A stretch of DNA of 64,000 bases from Corylus avellana (Eukaryota > Streptophyta > Magnoliopsida > Fagales > Betulaceae), in assembly GCF_901000735.1 (NCBI RefSeq), contig NC_081546.1:7528254-7592253 (forward strand), in the 5' to 3' direction. Below are positions 47,878 through 60,016 of this stretch, one piece after another. A program made the position numbers and the translations under genes. Every line of letters begins with the position of its first letter. Positions within the stretch are counted from its first letter, which is position 1. A model generated the notes under the pieces. The model worked only from the letters and a program-made list of their open reading frames with translations. It searched no databases and was not told the DNA's origin.

Positions 47878-48677
47878 GACTTTACGAGTGGTGTACGTAT
47901 TCATTCACAATAATATATTGTTGGATATTTTGATCAATAAATTAAATGCAGTTTGTTTCAACCATATGGTTTTTTTATTATTTTTGAATGCTCGATGCGG
48001 TGCGAATAATATTGGTCATGAACCTAAATATATTTTTAGTTAGCCAAGAAAAACAACATTTAATGGTTTACCCTTATTATCTGAGTAAACAATTTTCACT
48101 GCTTCTCCCACACCCCGTGCCAGCAAGGTAATTGCAAAGAGCGTTTATCCGAACAAGTTTCAAACTGCATGCCTGAACACTTACCCTGATAAGTGGGCTC
48201 TAGCTACAAGAATTGATCTGGATCTAATACAACACTTGAAGACACATTATCTTCTTCATGATCTGTTTTTTTGTTGTCTCTCCCTTCTTCGCAACTCATC
48301 ATATTATATAAAAATATAAAAAATATATGGCAAGCTAGTTTTCATTAAGCTAAACACCAAAAACAAATTTTAGGCCTAAAATACTATTTGATGTCAAAAT
48401 TTAAGAAAAGAAACACGTAGGCCATTTTGGCATTTTGCTAAATTCGAATGTTTTTTCGTTTGTCACACCTCATGTACAGACTTTCATTTGCCCTTCAGTG
48501 ATCAACTTCTATATGTTTCCTGCGAAGTATATATGACAAGAACCTAGGAATTTCCGGCTGCCTTGGTGTTATCATATTCTATATATATATATATATAGGC
48601 TGCCTTGGTCTTGAGAAGAACCTAAGAACTATTGGGAAATGATAGTGTTAATGCCAAACTTGGATGGCTGAATAACA

Positions 48678-50116
48678 ATGGCCTCAAGCCCACCAACCAG
48701 GAAGGACCTGCACAGAGTAATAAAAAAGAAGAGGGTAAGCTCGGAGAGGGAAGCCGAGGCTGGGGAGAATTCGTTCTTCCTGGCCACGGCTGATGGTGAA
48801 CTGCGAGCGTACGTTTCCCCCACTAAGGCACCTGGGTCCGCCTCATCACTAAAAGGGCACCTCGATGGTGGTCGTCCGCCGCAAAGCGTGAAGGTAACTC
48901 CTTCTACCGTTATCCGCCAAAGTGCTCGTCTTCGGGCTCCGCCAGTGGCGGATCTAGGAATAGGAGTTACCAGGGGCGTAAAAAATTAATTTTTTTTTTC
49001 TCTTTATGTATTATATATATTTTTTATAATACAGTAAATACAATCAAAAAATAAATTATATCATAATATATGTATCACAAATCAAATCAAACTCATCAAA
49101 TTACCCAACAAAAAAAAAAAAATCAAAGTAACTATTAAAAATCTTTATCTAACGACATCACAAACACATAATAATTTAAACTACTTACGAAATAAACTAA
49201 GCACAATTAAATGACTACTAGTGTCTAAGAAAAATGAGTACTTTTAGTGGACTATTAGCATACGGCTATTTCTTTTAGAAAAGCCTCAAATCTCAAAACA
49301 TAAATTATATTAGAGTTTAAGCCTACATAAAAGAGACTAGAATCTAAATTTAGCCAAAAAAAAAAAAAATCACATTTATCTATAAACTATGACTAGAAAC
49401 ACTAAAAAATTCACCCACTATCTTTTTTTAATAATAAACTATTATCTATTCTCTCTCCACTAATAAAATATAACTTTATTTTCTCTCTCTTTAATAAAAA
49501 ATAGCCTCATTTCTTTACATAATGGCCCTTTAACGACCAATAGAAGGCTAAGGGTGCCCTTGGTAATTTTTTTTTACCAGGGGCACCCATAAAATTTTGA
49601 ATGAAAATGCTTAATAAATTTTTTTAAAAAAAAAGATTTACCAGGGGCGCCTGCCCCCAGGGCGCCCCTGTGTAAATCCGCCACTGGGCTCCGCGCTTCT
49701 CGCCTGAAGAGGAGAGCAGGCCTTTCCGTCACTCTTCACCTGGGAATTCCAATCCGGTCACTTTATCATTTGATTCTGAGGAGAGAAGCTCATTTTCCGG
49801 TTTCAGTGACTGGTTAGGCGAACAATGGAACACCGAAGCGGGTGCAACGAGGAGTATGAGTCAAGGGGACGCTTCGGATGGAAACCATTGGCAATTGCAG
49901 GAGGCTCGTCTGGAGGTTGCGAAGCTTGAGTGGCGCCTGAAAGAGTCCGAGCTGTCTATAAAGGGGAAGGAGTCTCGTGCTTTCAATCGTGGGCACGCTT
50001 TAGGACACCTGGAGGGTGAAGTGGCCAGGGCAAAGAAGGATCTTACCAATGAATATGGTTGGTCGACTGTCTTCTCTCAGCTTTCAGATGATGGGGAGGA
50101 AGGCAAGATGCCGTGA
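48678..50116 (+). pseudogene. Unrecognised 228-codon ORF, copy B, split by a hAT element
   Basis: Coding parts 48678-48942 (265 nt) and 49695-50116 (422 nt) sum to 687 nt, exactly 228 codons plus TGA, once the element and one copy of its 8-bp duplication are removed. The protein is the same as copy A apart from a few substitutions, and here the C missing from copy A is present. So the frame was open until the transposon landed. Function unknown. Confidence 0.6.
48943..49686. mobile_element. Non-autonomous hAT element (CAGTGGCGGAT ends), unit B only
   Basis: 744 bp with terminal inverted repeat CAGTGGCGGAT and an exact 8-bp duplication GGCTCCGC at 48935-48942 and 49687-49694. The interior is AT-rich without transposase. 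Units A and C have the uninterrupted site, so the insertion postdates the duplication. Confidence 0.95.
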
Positions 50117-50963
50117 GGAGCTGGTGGCTATGCTGTTTCCGAGGAGCATGTTTTACTCCCGTTTGTGTGCTTCTTGTTGTTTTTCTTTTGCCTGATCAGT
50201 TTTAATTTGGCTTTGTGATTCTGGATATTTTGGGGAAACATAATCCTCGTTATGGTTCTTGGTTTAAAACTGGCATGTAATTGTGGGAACTGCTTTTCTT
50301 TGATTTTTGTTGCTTGTAGTTTTGTGTGCGGATGCTTTCTTCTTTTGAATTGAAATTTCCTATAATTTTCTTTAAATTTGAAATTTGTAAATTTATAAAT
50401 ATCAGCTATTCATTTCATTTAAGCGTTTACAATAAATCATGTTTTAACATTTAATAAGAAAACATGACTTATTAAATTCTTTGAGAGTAGCTTCTTTATT
50501 AAATGCTGAAACATGACTTATTTTAGACACTTAAATGAGATGAACAGTTGAGATTTATGAATTTAAAAATCTCAAATTTAATGAAAATTTTAGGAGATCT
50601 CTATCTTCTACTTTTTTATGGCATTTACCACTTTAATAATGGTAATAATTAAGATCGGACACGCAAGGTGACCATTGGTAGCTTTTGTGGAAAAAACAAT
50701 GTGATTTTGTTGTGGGAGTTGCATTGTCGCATTTCCATGAGTGACTTGACAAAGTGACAGATTTTGATAGCATGGTTACTTTTTCGAGGTTGCGGGACTT
50801 CATCCACGTGTCACTTCCCTCTGCTCTTTTATAGCGAGGTACGGAGGGGTTGATATTGGGAATTAAGGGTTTGTCCTCCATTCTTCTTTCTTTCTTTTTT
50901 CTTCTCGTCATTTTGATTCTCTTTTTTTTTTTTTTGGCGAGGTCTTCATGTGGGTTGTGCGAT

Positions 50964-51062
50964 ATGAGTAGCAGCAAGGATGAAGACAGTAGCCGTTTTG
51001 CCGGTGTTGTGAGCAAAGGGTCGTTTTCAGATGAAGGAGTTGTGGCGTCGCTTGTTGGCTAG
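50964..51062 (+). CDS. Possible 32-aa ORF with promoter-like leader, copy B
   Basis: Counterpart of 40348-40446: MSSSKDEDSSRFAGVVSK, ending at TAG. The G-box and TATA-like motif upstream are conserved. Same doubts as for copy A. Confidence 0.3.
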   Translation: MSSSKDEDSSRFAGVVSKGSFSDEGVVASLVG

Positions 51063-52410
51063 GACTTCCGATGAAGAGGTTGAGGCCAGTGATGGGGTGA
51101 GGTGGGGAGGGACCTCCCTGGTGGTGGTAGGGACTAGACATGGACTAGGACGACGACGGGTGCTGACATAGCATAAGACTAAGAGCATATTTGAGATTGT
51201 ATTTGAGAAATAGAGCTTTTAAGTAAAAAATAGCTTTTTGACAAAAGCTTCATTTTTAAGTTTCTGCCAAAAGTGCGTTTGAGCTATTTTTAGGTTTTTT
51301 GGACCTATAAAAGCGCTTTTAATTTTTTTACCAAACGAATACTTTATATATATATACTTGTAGAAAAAGTAAACATAATCCTAATAAGAAAAGAAAAATA
51401 ATTAAAACAAATATAATCTTAGTAAGAAAAGGAAATAAAGTCCAAATAAAATAAATAAGCTCTTCAGTAAATAAGATCCTAATCAAATAAAATAAAATCC
51501 TAATATAAAATAGAAAATTAAATATAATTGACAATCAACTTGAATTTTGACAAATCTTTCTTTTTATACTTCCATTGTCTGAGAATTGGTAAAATTTTGA
51601 TCAAGCTACGTTGTTCCAGTATTAATTTTGTTATTTTTGTTATTTTTGTTTTTACCGAAAATATAGGTAAATGCCGTTCTACATCAAACACCTCCACTTG
51701 AAAAAAAACTCATCCTCTAGTTTTGTTTGGGAGATAGCATGCACAGCTTCTCAGAAGAAAGGTACTTGGAGAAATCCACATAGATAACATCAAAACATGA
51801 TTTTTCCTTTTCATCTACTTTTACAAAAATTTCTCTAACGATTTCTTCTTGGGTTGTTATCTTCAACTTCATCGTTTTCTTGAAAAGAATCATTGATTTT
51901 CGTGGTGATCCTGATGAGTTGCACCTGTGGCGGATGAGGTGGTGGTTGTTTTTCTACTTGTGTAGTCGTTGGAACAAATAGTTGTTGCTAAGATTCCTAT
52001 TATTATGCAGAAAAGTAAAAAGAGTTGATTTTGGTTTTCTACTATAAAGTGGAGCAATAGATTAGGATGTAAACTAAAATTAAATTACGAAACTATAAAT
52101 ATAAATAAATTGGCGTAGGAGAAAATTTATGGGAAGCATCAGGGTTTCAAGAATCCACATAGCATTATATTACGTATTCTCGAGACATATAATTATAACT
52201 CAACTAGGTAGAAATCAATTCTCCTAATCAGAAGATAAAGCAATAAAGCACTCATTAAATAATTAAAATAAATTGAATATTGTTTAATTAAGAATTTGAT
52301 TGTGATAACATATAACACAAAATAAATTAAGCATTTATTATAAATTCAAATTATAACAAATCAAATCAAATAAGCATTTGATATAAACGATTTTTTCAAA
52401 ATAAATGTTG

Positions 52411-52918
52411 TGTTAAGAGTAAACCAGAAGATCAAATGAAGTCCAAGGATAATCAAGAAAATGCATCTAATACACGTGACAAACACCATAGTTTTCATGC
52501 AACCTTGACACCTACAGCAGCCACTAAAAGGACTTCACATCACAGTAACTTTTCTTCCTCAATTCATGGAAACTTGTTCCCCACTTCTACACACACCAAT
52601 AGACTACAACAGCAGCCTATCCCTGCTGACTTGCAGCAGCCTGTCATCCCCATTTCTTGCTGCAAATCCAACTCCTTAAGTTATTGCTGATTTTCCTCCA
52701 AGCAATGCCATCAACTTAGCACACCTTTGAGTTCCTCAATTTCCTTTCTCTACCATTTTCGTCATATTGTGGTTTATCAATCTTGTAAAGTTTTGTTTAG
52801 TCTTTCCTCTTGTAATCACCATACCTTGTAATTACTCTTGAGCCTATGGCTATAAATACTTAATACACTTGCTGTTGTTGGTTAAGCAAAACCAAAAACA
52901 GTTTCTCTTAAACTTTCA
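52411..52918 (+). repeat. Copia 5' LTR
   Basis: Begins TGTTAAGAGT and ends AAACTTTCA. TATAAATA at about 52851-52858 is a likely promoter TATA box. Confidence 0.95.
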
Positions 52919-52951
52919 TGGTATCAGAGCATTAAGAGTCAACACTCACCA

Positions 52952-55900
52952 ATGGCTGCTTCTGGCTCTTCGATCTCCTCCTCTGCTAATCCACCAACTG
53001 AAACCACCTCACCCCTTTCACTCACACCAAACTTCTCACAACTGTTCAAATTGGAAGGTCCTAACTACCTAGGCTGGGTTGCTCAATTCCAGCCTATCCT
53101 CAAGGCTAATGACCTCGAGGGAATGGTTGATGGCACTGACATCTGCCCCGATCAGCTCATCCCCAGCAGTGATGGCACTGAACAAGTCCTTAACCCTGCC
53201 TACACTTTATGGCAGAAAAGAGGCCAACATCTTCTGAGCTGGATCGTCTGCTCCCTGTCCCCACCCTTGGTGGCTTCGATGTATGGTATGAAAACATCAC
53301 ACCAAGCTTGGAAATATTTTGCTGAAAGGTATGCTTCTCAATCAAGGTCTCATATCTCCCAGCTTAAGCGGTAGTTACAAAGCTTGCAGCAAGGGAGCAA
53401 ATCATGCACTGAGTACCTCAACACAGCCAAACAATGGGCTGATCAACTCTCTGCAGTAGGGAAACCTGTTGAGGATGATGATCTCATCTCCTTTACTATC
53501 AGTGGTTTAAACCCAATGTACAATTCCTTTGTTGCTACATTCTCCTTTCATGTTCATGATCGTACCATGACCTTTGCCAACTTCCAAGCTGAGTTGCTAA
53601 GCCATGAGATTCTCATTTAGAGCCAGCAACACCAAGCTCTCACACCAGAAACTGGTAGCTTTGCCTTGTACACCAACAAAAAAGGACCTTCAAACTTCAA
53701 CCATCAAAACTCCCCCAACTCCAAGAGGCCAAGGTTTCCTCTAAGACTCAATCCACGCAGCCAACATTTTGCTGCCAAGAACAACACTGGCTTCTCTCCA
53801 AGAAGTAATAATGGTTATCCTTCCTCCAATCAGCCTGGTCCCTTTAAGAACATCAACCAAGGCAACTCAAACCAGCAAGCTAACTCCAATGTGACCACCA
53901 ACCAGACTCCTCATCCACCATGCCAAATATGTGGCAAAAGCAATCACAGTGCTCTTGATTGCTACCACAGAATGGACTACACCTACCAAGGCTGGCATCC
54001 TCCTCCACAGCTAGCAGGAATCGTGGCCCAAGTCAATGCAGAATTTGAAACACAGGATTGGCTAGCAGATTCTGGGGCTAACACTCACATCACTGCTGAG
54101 GCCTCCAACATCACCAATCCTCAACCTTTTAATGGAACAGACATTGTTGGTGTAGGCAATGGTGCAGGTTTGCATATCAAAAACTTTGGCTCATCCATTC
54201 TTCATTGCAAATCCCCTCATAAATCTCACTTCTTGCTCAAAGACATATTACACTGCCCTAATGCTTCTGCCAATTTACTCTCCATTAACAAATTTTGTCT
54301 TGATAACAATTGTTGGTTTGCACTCACTGGTTCAAGTTTCACTGTGAAGGACAACCTGACAGGGGAGGTGCTGCTCCAGGGGCCCAGTGAGAATGGATTG
54401 TACCCCATTCCCTTGCATCAAAAATTCCTAAATAAGTGGAAGAGGCTTACTGCTCATCTTGGAGTCAAAACCACTGATGTAGTTTGGCACCAAAGACTTG
54501 GACATCCCTCTTCCTCAGTGTTTCAGCAGCTTTTGAAAAACCAGAACCTTCCTCTCTCTGGTTCAGTAGACAAAAGTAGGATATGTGAGTCTTGTTAGCT
54601 TGGCAAGTCCAAGCAACTCCCCTTTTGTGAATCTACCAGGATCTCTACTAGTCCCTTAGAAATCATCCACTCAGATGTTTGGACTTCTCCAGTCTCATCT
54701 TTGAGTGGCTGCAAGTATTATGTCCTTTTTGTAGATGACTATAGCAAGTTTACTTGTCTATATCCTTTGCTAAATAAAAGTGATGTTTATCAATGTTTTG
54801 TTAAATTTACTTTACTTGTTGAAAACCTCTTCTCCACTAAAATTAAACAATTCCAATCTGACAATGATGGTGAGTATACCTCAACCCTCTTCAAACAATT
54901 TCTCACTCAACATGGAATCCTTCACAGATTAACTTGCCCCCATACATCTCAGCAAAATGGAATTGCTGAGAGGAAACATAGGCACATCATGGAAATGGGA
55001 CTTACACTCTTAGCTTAATCAAGACTCTCTCCAAAGTACTGGGTTGATTCATTTTTGACAGCCATCTTCCTAATCAATAGGCTGCCATCACCTGTACTCA
55101 AGAATGAATCACCATTCTCTTAACTTTTCAAGAAATCTCCCGACTACACCAACCTAAGAGCCTTTGGGTGTCTGTGTTACCCTCTTTTAAGGCCTTATGC
55201 AAATCACAAGTTATCCTTTAGGAGTAAACCATGCATTTTCATTGGTTATGGTGGTAATCAACATGGCTACCGCTGTCTTGACCCTCAAACTCACAAAGTC
55301 TACCTCTCTAGACATGTTGTTTTCAATGAAACACAATTTCCAGCCAAAGGTATGTCTTTCTCACAAGGCTCCTACAAGATCATTGCCTCTCTAGGTAACT
55401 CTTTAGTCATGATACCCTCTCATTTACCTACTGCACCTTATATGCCAACTGAACTCCATTCAGCTACACAATCTCCATCCTCACCTCCTTCTGACCAACT
55501 CCAAACCAATCTCATTGAATCCTCACCTACTGACCCATCTCCTCTCTCACCTTGTCACCTAAAACTAGCCTCTGCCTCCTCCACTCTTTCCTTTCATCAC
55601 CCTCCACCTATTATCCCAGCTCCTAGAATGATTACCAGATCCCAAACAGGTCATCTCAAACCAAAAGAGTTCCCTGGTTTCAAATTGTTCCAACATATCA
55701 AACACCCCTTGGTGGTCTTTCAAGCCAATCTGCTACCCTCAGAACCATCCACTTACAAACAAGCTGCTGCCAAACCAGAATGGAGGGATGCCATGTCTCT
55801 TGAGTATAATGCTCTTCTCTCCAATCAAACTTGGACCCTTTGCCCTAGGCCTTCTCATCAAAATGTGGTCAGAAACAAATGGGTCTTCAAAATCAAACAA

Positions 55901-57307
55901 AAACCAAATGGCACTGTGGACAGATTCAAGGCACGTTTAGTTGCTAAAGGATTTGATCAGTTGAGTGGTGTGGACTACTATGAGACCTTTAGCCCTGTTG
56001 TGAAACCTGCCACCATTCGTTTGGTTTTGGCTTTGGCAGTCCAATTCGATTGGAATATCAAACAACTTGATGTTTCAAATGCCTTCCTTCATGGCATACT
56101 GACTGAGGAGGTGTACATGGAGCAACCTCCAGGCTTTGTTCATCCTTTATACCCTGATCATGTCTGCAAATTGAATAATTCTCTCTATGGGTTAAAGCAG
56201 GCACCTAGAGCCTGGTTCACTCGTCTCTCCCAGGCCTTGTTGGATATAGGCTTCTCTGGTTCACAAGTTGATCCCTCCCTCTTTACTTATCATGCTAGAC
56301 CTATCCACATCTTTCTTCTAGTCTATGTGGATGACATCATTCTCACAGGCAATCACTCAGAAACTCTCACTGTCATTATCAACAAGTTGCATGCTGACTT
56401 TGCCATGAAAGACCTTGGTTCCCTCACTTACTTCCTTGGAATTCAAGCCACTCGAGATTCTACAGGCCTTCACCTTTGACAATCCAAGTACATTCTTGAT
56501 CTTCTTGACAGAGCTCAAATGAAAGAATGCAAACCTTATTTAGCTCCCTGCAGTGCTGGTTCCAAGATGTCCAAGTTTGATGGAGAACCTCTCTTTAACC
56601 CTGCTGAATATAGACATATTGTAGGTGCTCTGCAGTATGTGACTCTCACCAGACCAAACATTGCATACTCAGTAAACCAACTTTTTCAACACATGCATGC
56701 TTCAACTTCAGTTCATCTCACAGCAGCCAAACGAGTCCTCAGATATCTCAAGGGTTCTGTTAATTTTGGTCTTCAATATGGCAAAGGTCCTCTCACTATT
56801 ACCACCTACTGTGATTCTGATTGGGCTGGTAACCCTGATGACAAGAGATTCACCACTGGTTTTGGTATTTTCTTTGGCCCAAATTTAATCTCCTGGTCAG
56901 CCAAGAAGCAGCATGTGGTCTCTAGGTCCAGTACCGAAGCAGAATATCGATCACTTTCCCTTGCAACAGCTGAAATGTTCTGGCTTCGCATGCTACTCAA
57001 GGAACTCCACATCATTCTCCCTTCTCCTCCCACTCTCTGGTGTGATAACTCAGGAGCTCTTGCTTTGGCCTCTAATCCAGTTTTTCATGCACGCACCAAA
57101 CATATTGAGGTAGATGTCCACTTTGTCCGAGAGAAAGTGCTCAACCTTGACATTCAAATCCATTATCTCTCCACTCTTGACCAAGTTGCAGATATCTTCA
57201 CCAAGGGTCACACTGTTGCAAGGTTCTGCTTTCTCAGTGACAAACTCATGGTCCTCCCTCCCATGAGTTTGCAGGGGGTGTTAAGAGTAAACCAGAAGAT
57301 CAAATGA
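52952..57307 (+). pseudogene. Copia gag-pol polyprotein with six in-frame stops
   Basis: One reading frame runs from ATG 52952 to 57307 with no frameshift. Gag (LFKLEGPNYLGWVAQFQP), zinc knuckle CQICGKSNHSALDC (about 53921-53965), protease DWLADSGANTHIT, GAG-pre-integrase VVWHQRLGHP, integrase core (DDYSKFTCLY, QSDNDGEY, QQNGIAERKHRH), RT (WVFKIKQKPNG, FSPVVKPATIRLV, LVYVDDIILTG), RNase H (YCDSDWAGNPDD, SRSSTEAEYRSL, ADIFTKGH). Stops: TAG 53372, TAG 53618, TAG 54596, TAA 55016, TAA 55121, TGA 56477. Each becomes Gln or Arg by reversing one C-to-T change. The frame ends inside the 3' LTR. The element cannot make a full polyprotein. Confidence 0.95.
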
Positions 57308-57786
57308 AGTCCAAGGATAATCAAGAAACTGCATCTAATACACGTGACAAACACCATAGTTTTCATGCAACCTTGACACCTACAGCAGCCACTAGAAGGA
57401 CTTCACATCACAGCAACTTTTCTTCCTCAATTCATGGAAACTTGTTCCCCACTTCTGCACACACCAGTAGACTACAACAACAGCCTATCCCTGCTGACCT
57501 GCAGCAGCCTGTCATCCCCATTTCTTGCTGCAAATCCAACTCCTTAAGTTATTGCTGATTTTCCTCCAAGCAATGCCATCAACTCAGCACACCTTTGAGT
57601 TCCTCAATTTCCTTTCTCTACCATTTTAGTCATTTCGTGGTTTATCAATCTTGTAAAGTTTTGTTTAGTCTTTCCTCTTGTAATCAACATACCTTGTAAT
57701 TACTCTTGAGCCTATCGCTATAAATACTTAATACACTTGCTATTGTTGGTTAAGCAAAACCAAAAACAGTTTCTCTTAAACTTTCA
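57279..57786 (+). repeat. Copia 3' LTR
   Basis: Same length as the 5' LTR, with about 14 substitutions and no indels. Confidence 0.95.
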
Positions 57787-57893
57787 TGTTGTTCTCAAGA
57801 AACTGCTTTCAAATTAAAATTATTATTGACATTGAATTATTGATCTATGAAAAACAACAAATAGCTAGTCACAAGAACACGTAATAACTTGAG

Positions 57894-58028
57894 CAAGGGC
57901 AAATGCTCAAGCTGAGATCGACAGACTTCAACAAGATCGAGCTAACCAACATTTGTACCGGTCGGGTGGTCTCAAGATCAGGATTAACTGAAGAGCGTAA
58001 TTATGTGCTTAGAGCTAGGGCTGACTAG
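57894..58028 (+). pseudogene. RKD exon 6 remnant, unit C
   Basis: The C-terminal part of RKD exon 6 only, with a 3-nt insertion (AAGATCGAGCTAACC) and several substitutions, ending at the same TAG. No other RKD exon lies upstream, so this is a truncated pseudogene. Confidence 0.9.
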
Positions 58029-58407
58029 CTTATTCCCTTCCAATTTTGAGTTTTTGAGACCATAATTTTTATCTCAATTGAGACTGGTAATTCTAGTGTT
58101 GATATATATATAGTAGACTTTACGAGTGGTGTACGTATTCATTCACAATAATACATTGTTGGATATTTTTATCAATAAATTAAATGCAGTTTGTTTCAAC
58201 CAAAAGGTTTTTTTTATTAATTTTGAATGCTTGGTGCGGTGCATGCGAATAATATTGGTCATGAACCTAAATATATTTTTAGTTAGCCAAGAAAAACAAC
58301 ATTTAATGGTTTACCCTTATTATCTGATGAGTAAACAATTTTTAACTGCTTCTCCCACACCCCGAGCCAGCAAGGCAATTGTGAAGAGCGTCTATCCGAA
58401 CAAGTTT

Positions 58408-59470
58408 GCAGTAGTGAAAAACTACCGCACCATGCGGTAGCACAAAACGAGGGGTCGTTTTGGGCAATAAAAAAATAATTTTTTAAAAGAAATAATATAA
58501 AATTCATTTAATATTAAAAAATTCAATAATTTAAAAAATAAAAATATTAAAAAACTAAAAAACTCCACTGCACATCATCTTCATCTTCTTGTTGCTCCAC
58601 TTCTTCTTCTCCAGCTCGTTCATTTCTTTTCTTCTTTTCTTCCTCTTCTTCTTCATCTCCCCCAATTTGCAGACCGTTTTTTTAAGGCAAGCATAATTTT
58701 CCATGCTTCATCCATGGAAAATGACAAAAGCATATAAAATTCATTTTTATATAAAATAGCCATGGATGGACCATTTTTTTTTTTTTTAATCCTTAAAGGA
58801 AAAAGTGTGAGAGTTGGGGGAGATGAAGAAGAAGAAGAAGAAGAGGAGGTGAAGATGGAGAAGTTTTTCACTCTGATACGAAGCTTTAGGGAAAGTTTTT
58901 TGCTCTGAAATAAAAGCATATAAAACTACCCCAGGCCAGTTACCCAGAAATCAAACAAGAGCAGGACCCAATAAAACTCACAATCATTCCAAAACCGACA
59001 TTTTCTTTCCATTCCCCAACTTTTCTCAGTAACCAAACAGAATATCCACAAACTCAAGCTAAATCCAGAAAATCAATAGAAAAGAAACCCCCAAATTCAA
59101 TACCCATTTGAAATATGACCCAAAATTTATACCAATTGAAATGGAGTTTTGAGTTTAGAGGCCTCCGGGCTCCGGCAATGGTTCACCAGAGCACGCCTAC
59201 ACTGCCCACGGCGCCACCTCTTCCTCTCTATCTGCCTCTCGGTTCACTCTCTCTCTCTCCGCCTCCTTCTCTCTCCCTCAAATCTGTTTCTGGTTCTCCC
59301 TTCTTTTTTCTTTTTTTAGTTTTTTTAATTATTATTGTTTTTTAATTTTTTAATTTTAATGAATTTTATATTATTTATATTTTAAACATAGTTTTTTAAA
59401 GTGGAAAACGGTACCTTTTTCCACAAACCGCAGGCATGCGGTAGTTTTCACTACCGCATGCAAGCCGGGT
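58408..59470. mobile_element. 1.06-kb foldback-like insertion with palindromic ends, unit C only
   Basis: Unit A continues directly from AACAAGTTT to CAAATTGCATG, but here about 1 kb intervenes. The left end has CAGTAGTGAAAAACTACCGC then CATGCGGTAG; the right end is a near-perfect hairpin, GCATGCGGTAGT then ACTACCGCATGC. The ends are thus inverted relative to each other and each is itself palindromic. The interior is AT-rich with (GAA)n near 58825 and no transposase. No clear target duplication. Confidence 0.65.
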
Positions 59471-59907
59471 CCGTTTCAAACTACCTGAACACTTACCAAG
59501 ATAAGTGGGCTCTAGCTACAAGAATTGATCTGGATCTAATACAACACTTGAAGATATTTTATTCTTACACATTCTCTTCTTCATTGTCTGTGTTTTTGTT
59601 GTCTCTCCCTTCTTTGCAACTCATCATATTATATAAAAATATAAAACCTATACGGCAAGTTTTCATACACCAAAAAAAAAAGAAAAAAGGCCTAAAATAA
59701 ATACTATTTGAAGTCAAAATTTAAGAAAAGAAACACGTAGGCCATTTTGGCAATTTGCTAAATTCCAATGGTTTTTTCGTTTGTCACACCTCATGTACGG
59801 ACTTTCATTTGCCCTTCAGTGATCAACTTCTAGGTTTCCTTCGATAAGATCGCGAAGGATATATGACAGACAAGAAACTAGGAATTGTCGGCTGCCTTGG
59901 TGTTATC

Positions 59908-59945
<38 letters not shown>

Positions 59946-60016
59946 TCTTGAGAGGAGAAGCTAATTAATTAGAACTCAGCACTTGAGTGGTGCCTCACTT
60001 GGATGGCTGAATAACA

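Larger units (their letters stand above)
52411..57786 (+). mobile_element. Full-length Copia LTR retrotransposon
   Basis: 5376 bp. LTRs at 52411-52918 and 57279-57786 are 508 bp each and differ at about 14 positions (about 2.8%). Target duplication TGTTG at 52406-52410 and 57787-57791. The primer-binding site TGGTATCAGAGC (52919-52930) directly follows the 5' LTR and a short purine tract (GCAGGGGG) precedes the 3' LTR. Domain order gag, protease, integrase, RT, RNase H places it in Ty1/Copia. Confidence 0.97.
43005..57893 (+). repeat. Tandem segmental duplication, unit B
   Basis: Second unit of the array, colinear with unit A. Differences: about 290 bp of extra sequence at 43050-43343, about 150 bp present at 44745-44890 but absent in A, a hAT insertion at 48943-49686, a deletion of about 650 bp at 51988/51989, longer (AT)n tracts, and an almost complete Copia element. 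Confidence 0.93.
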
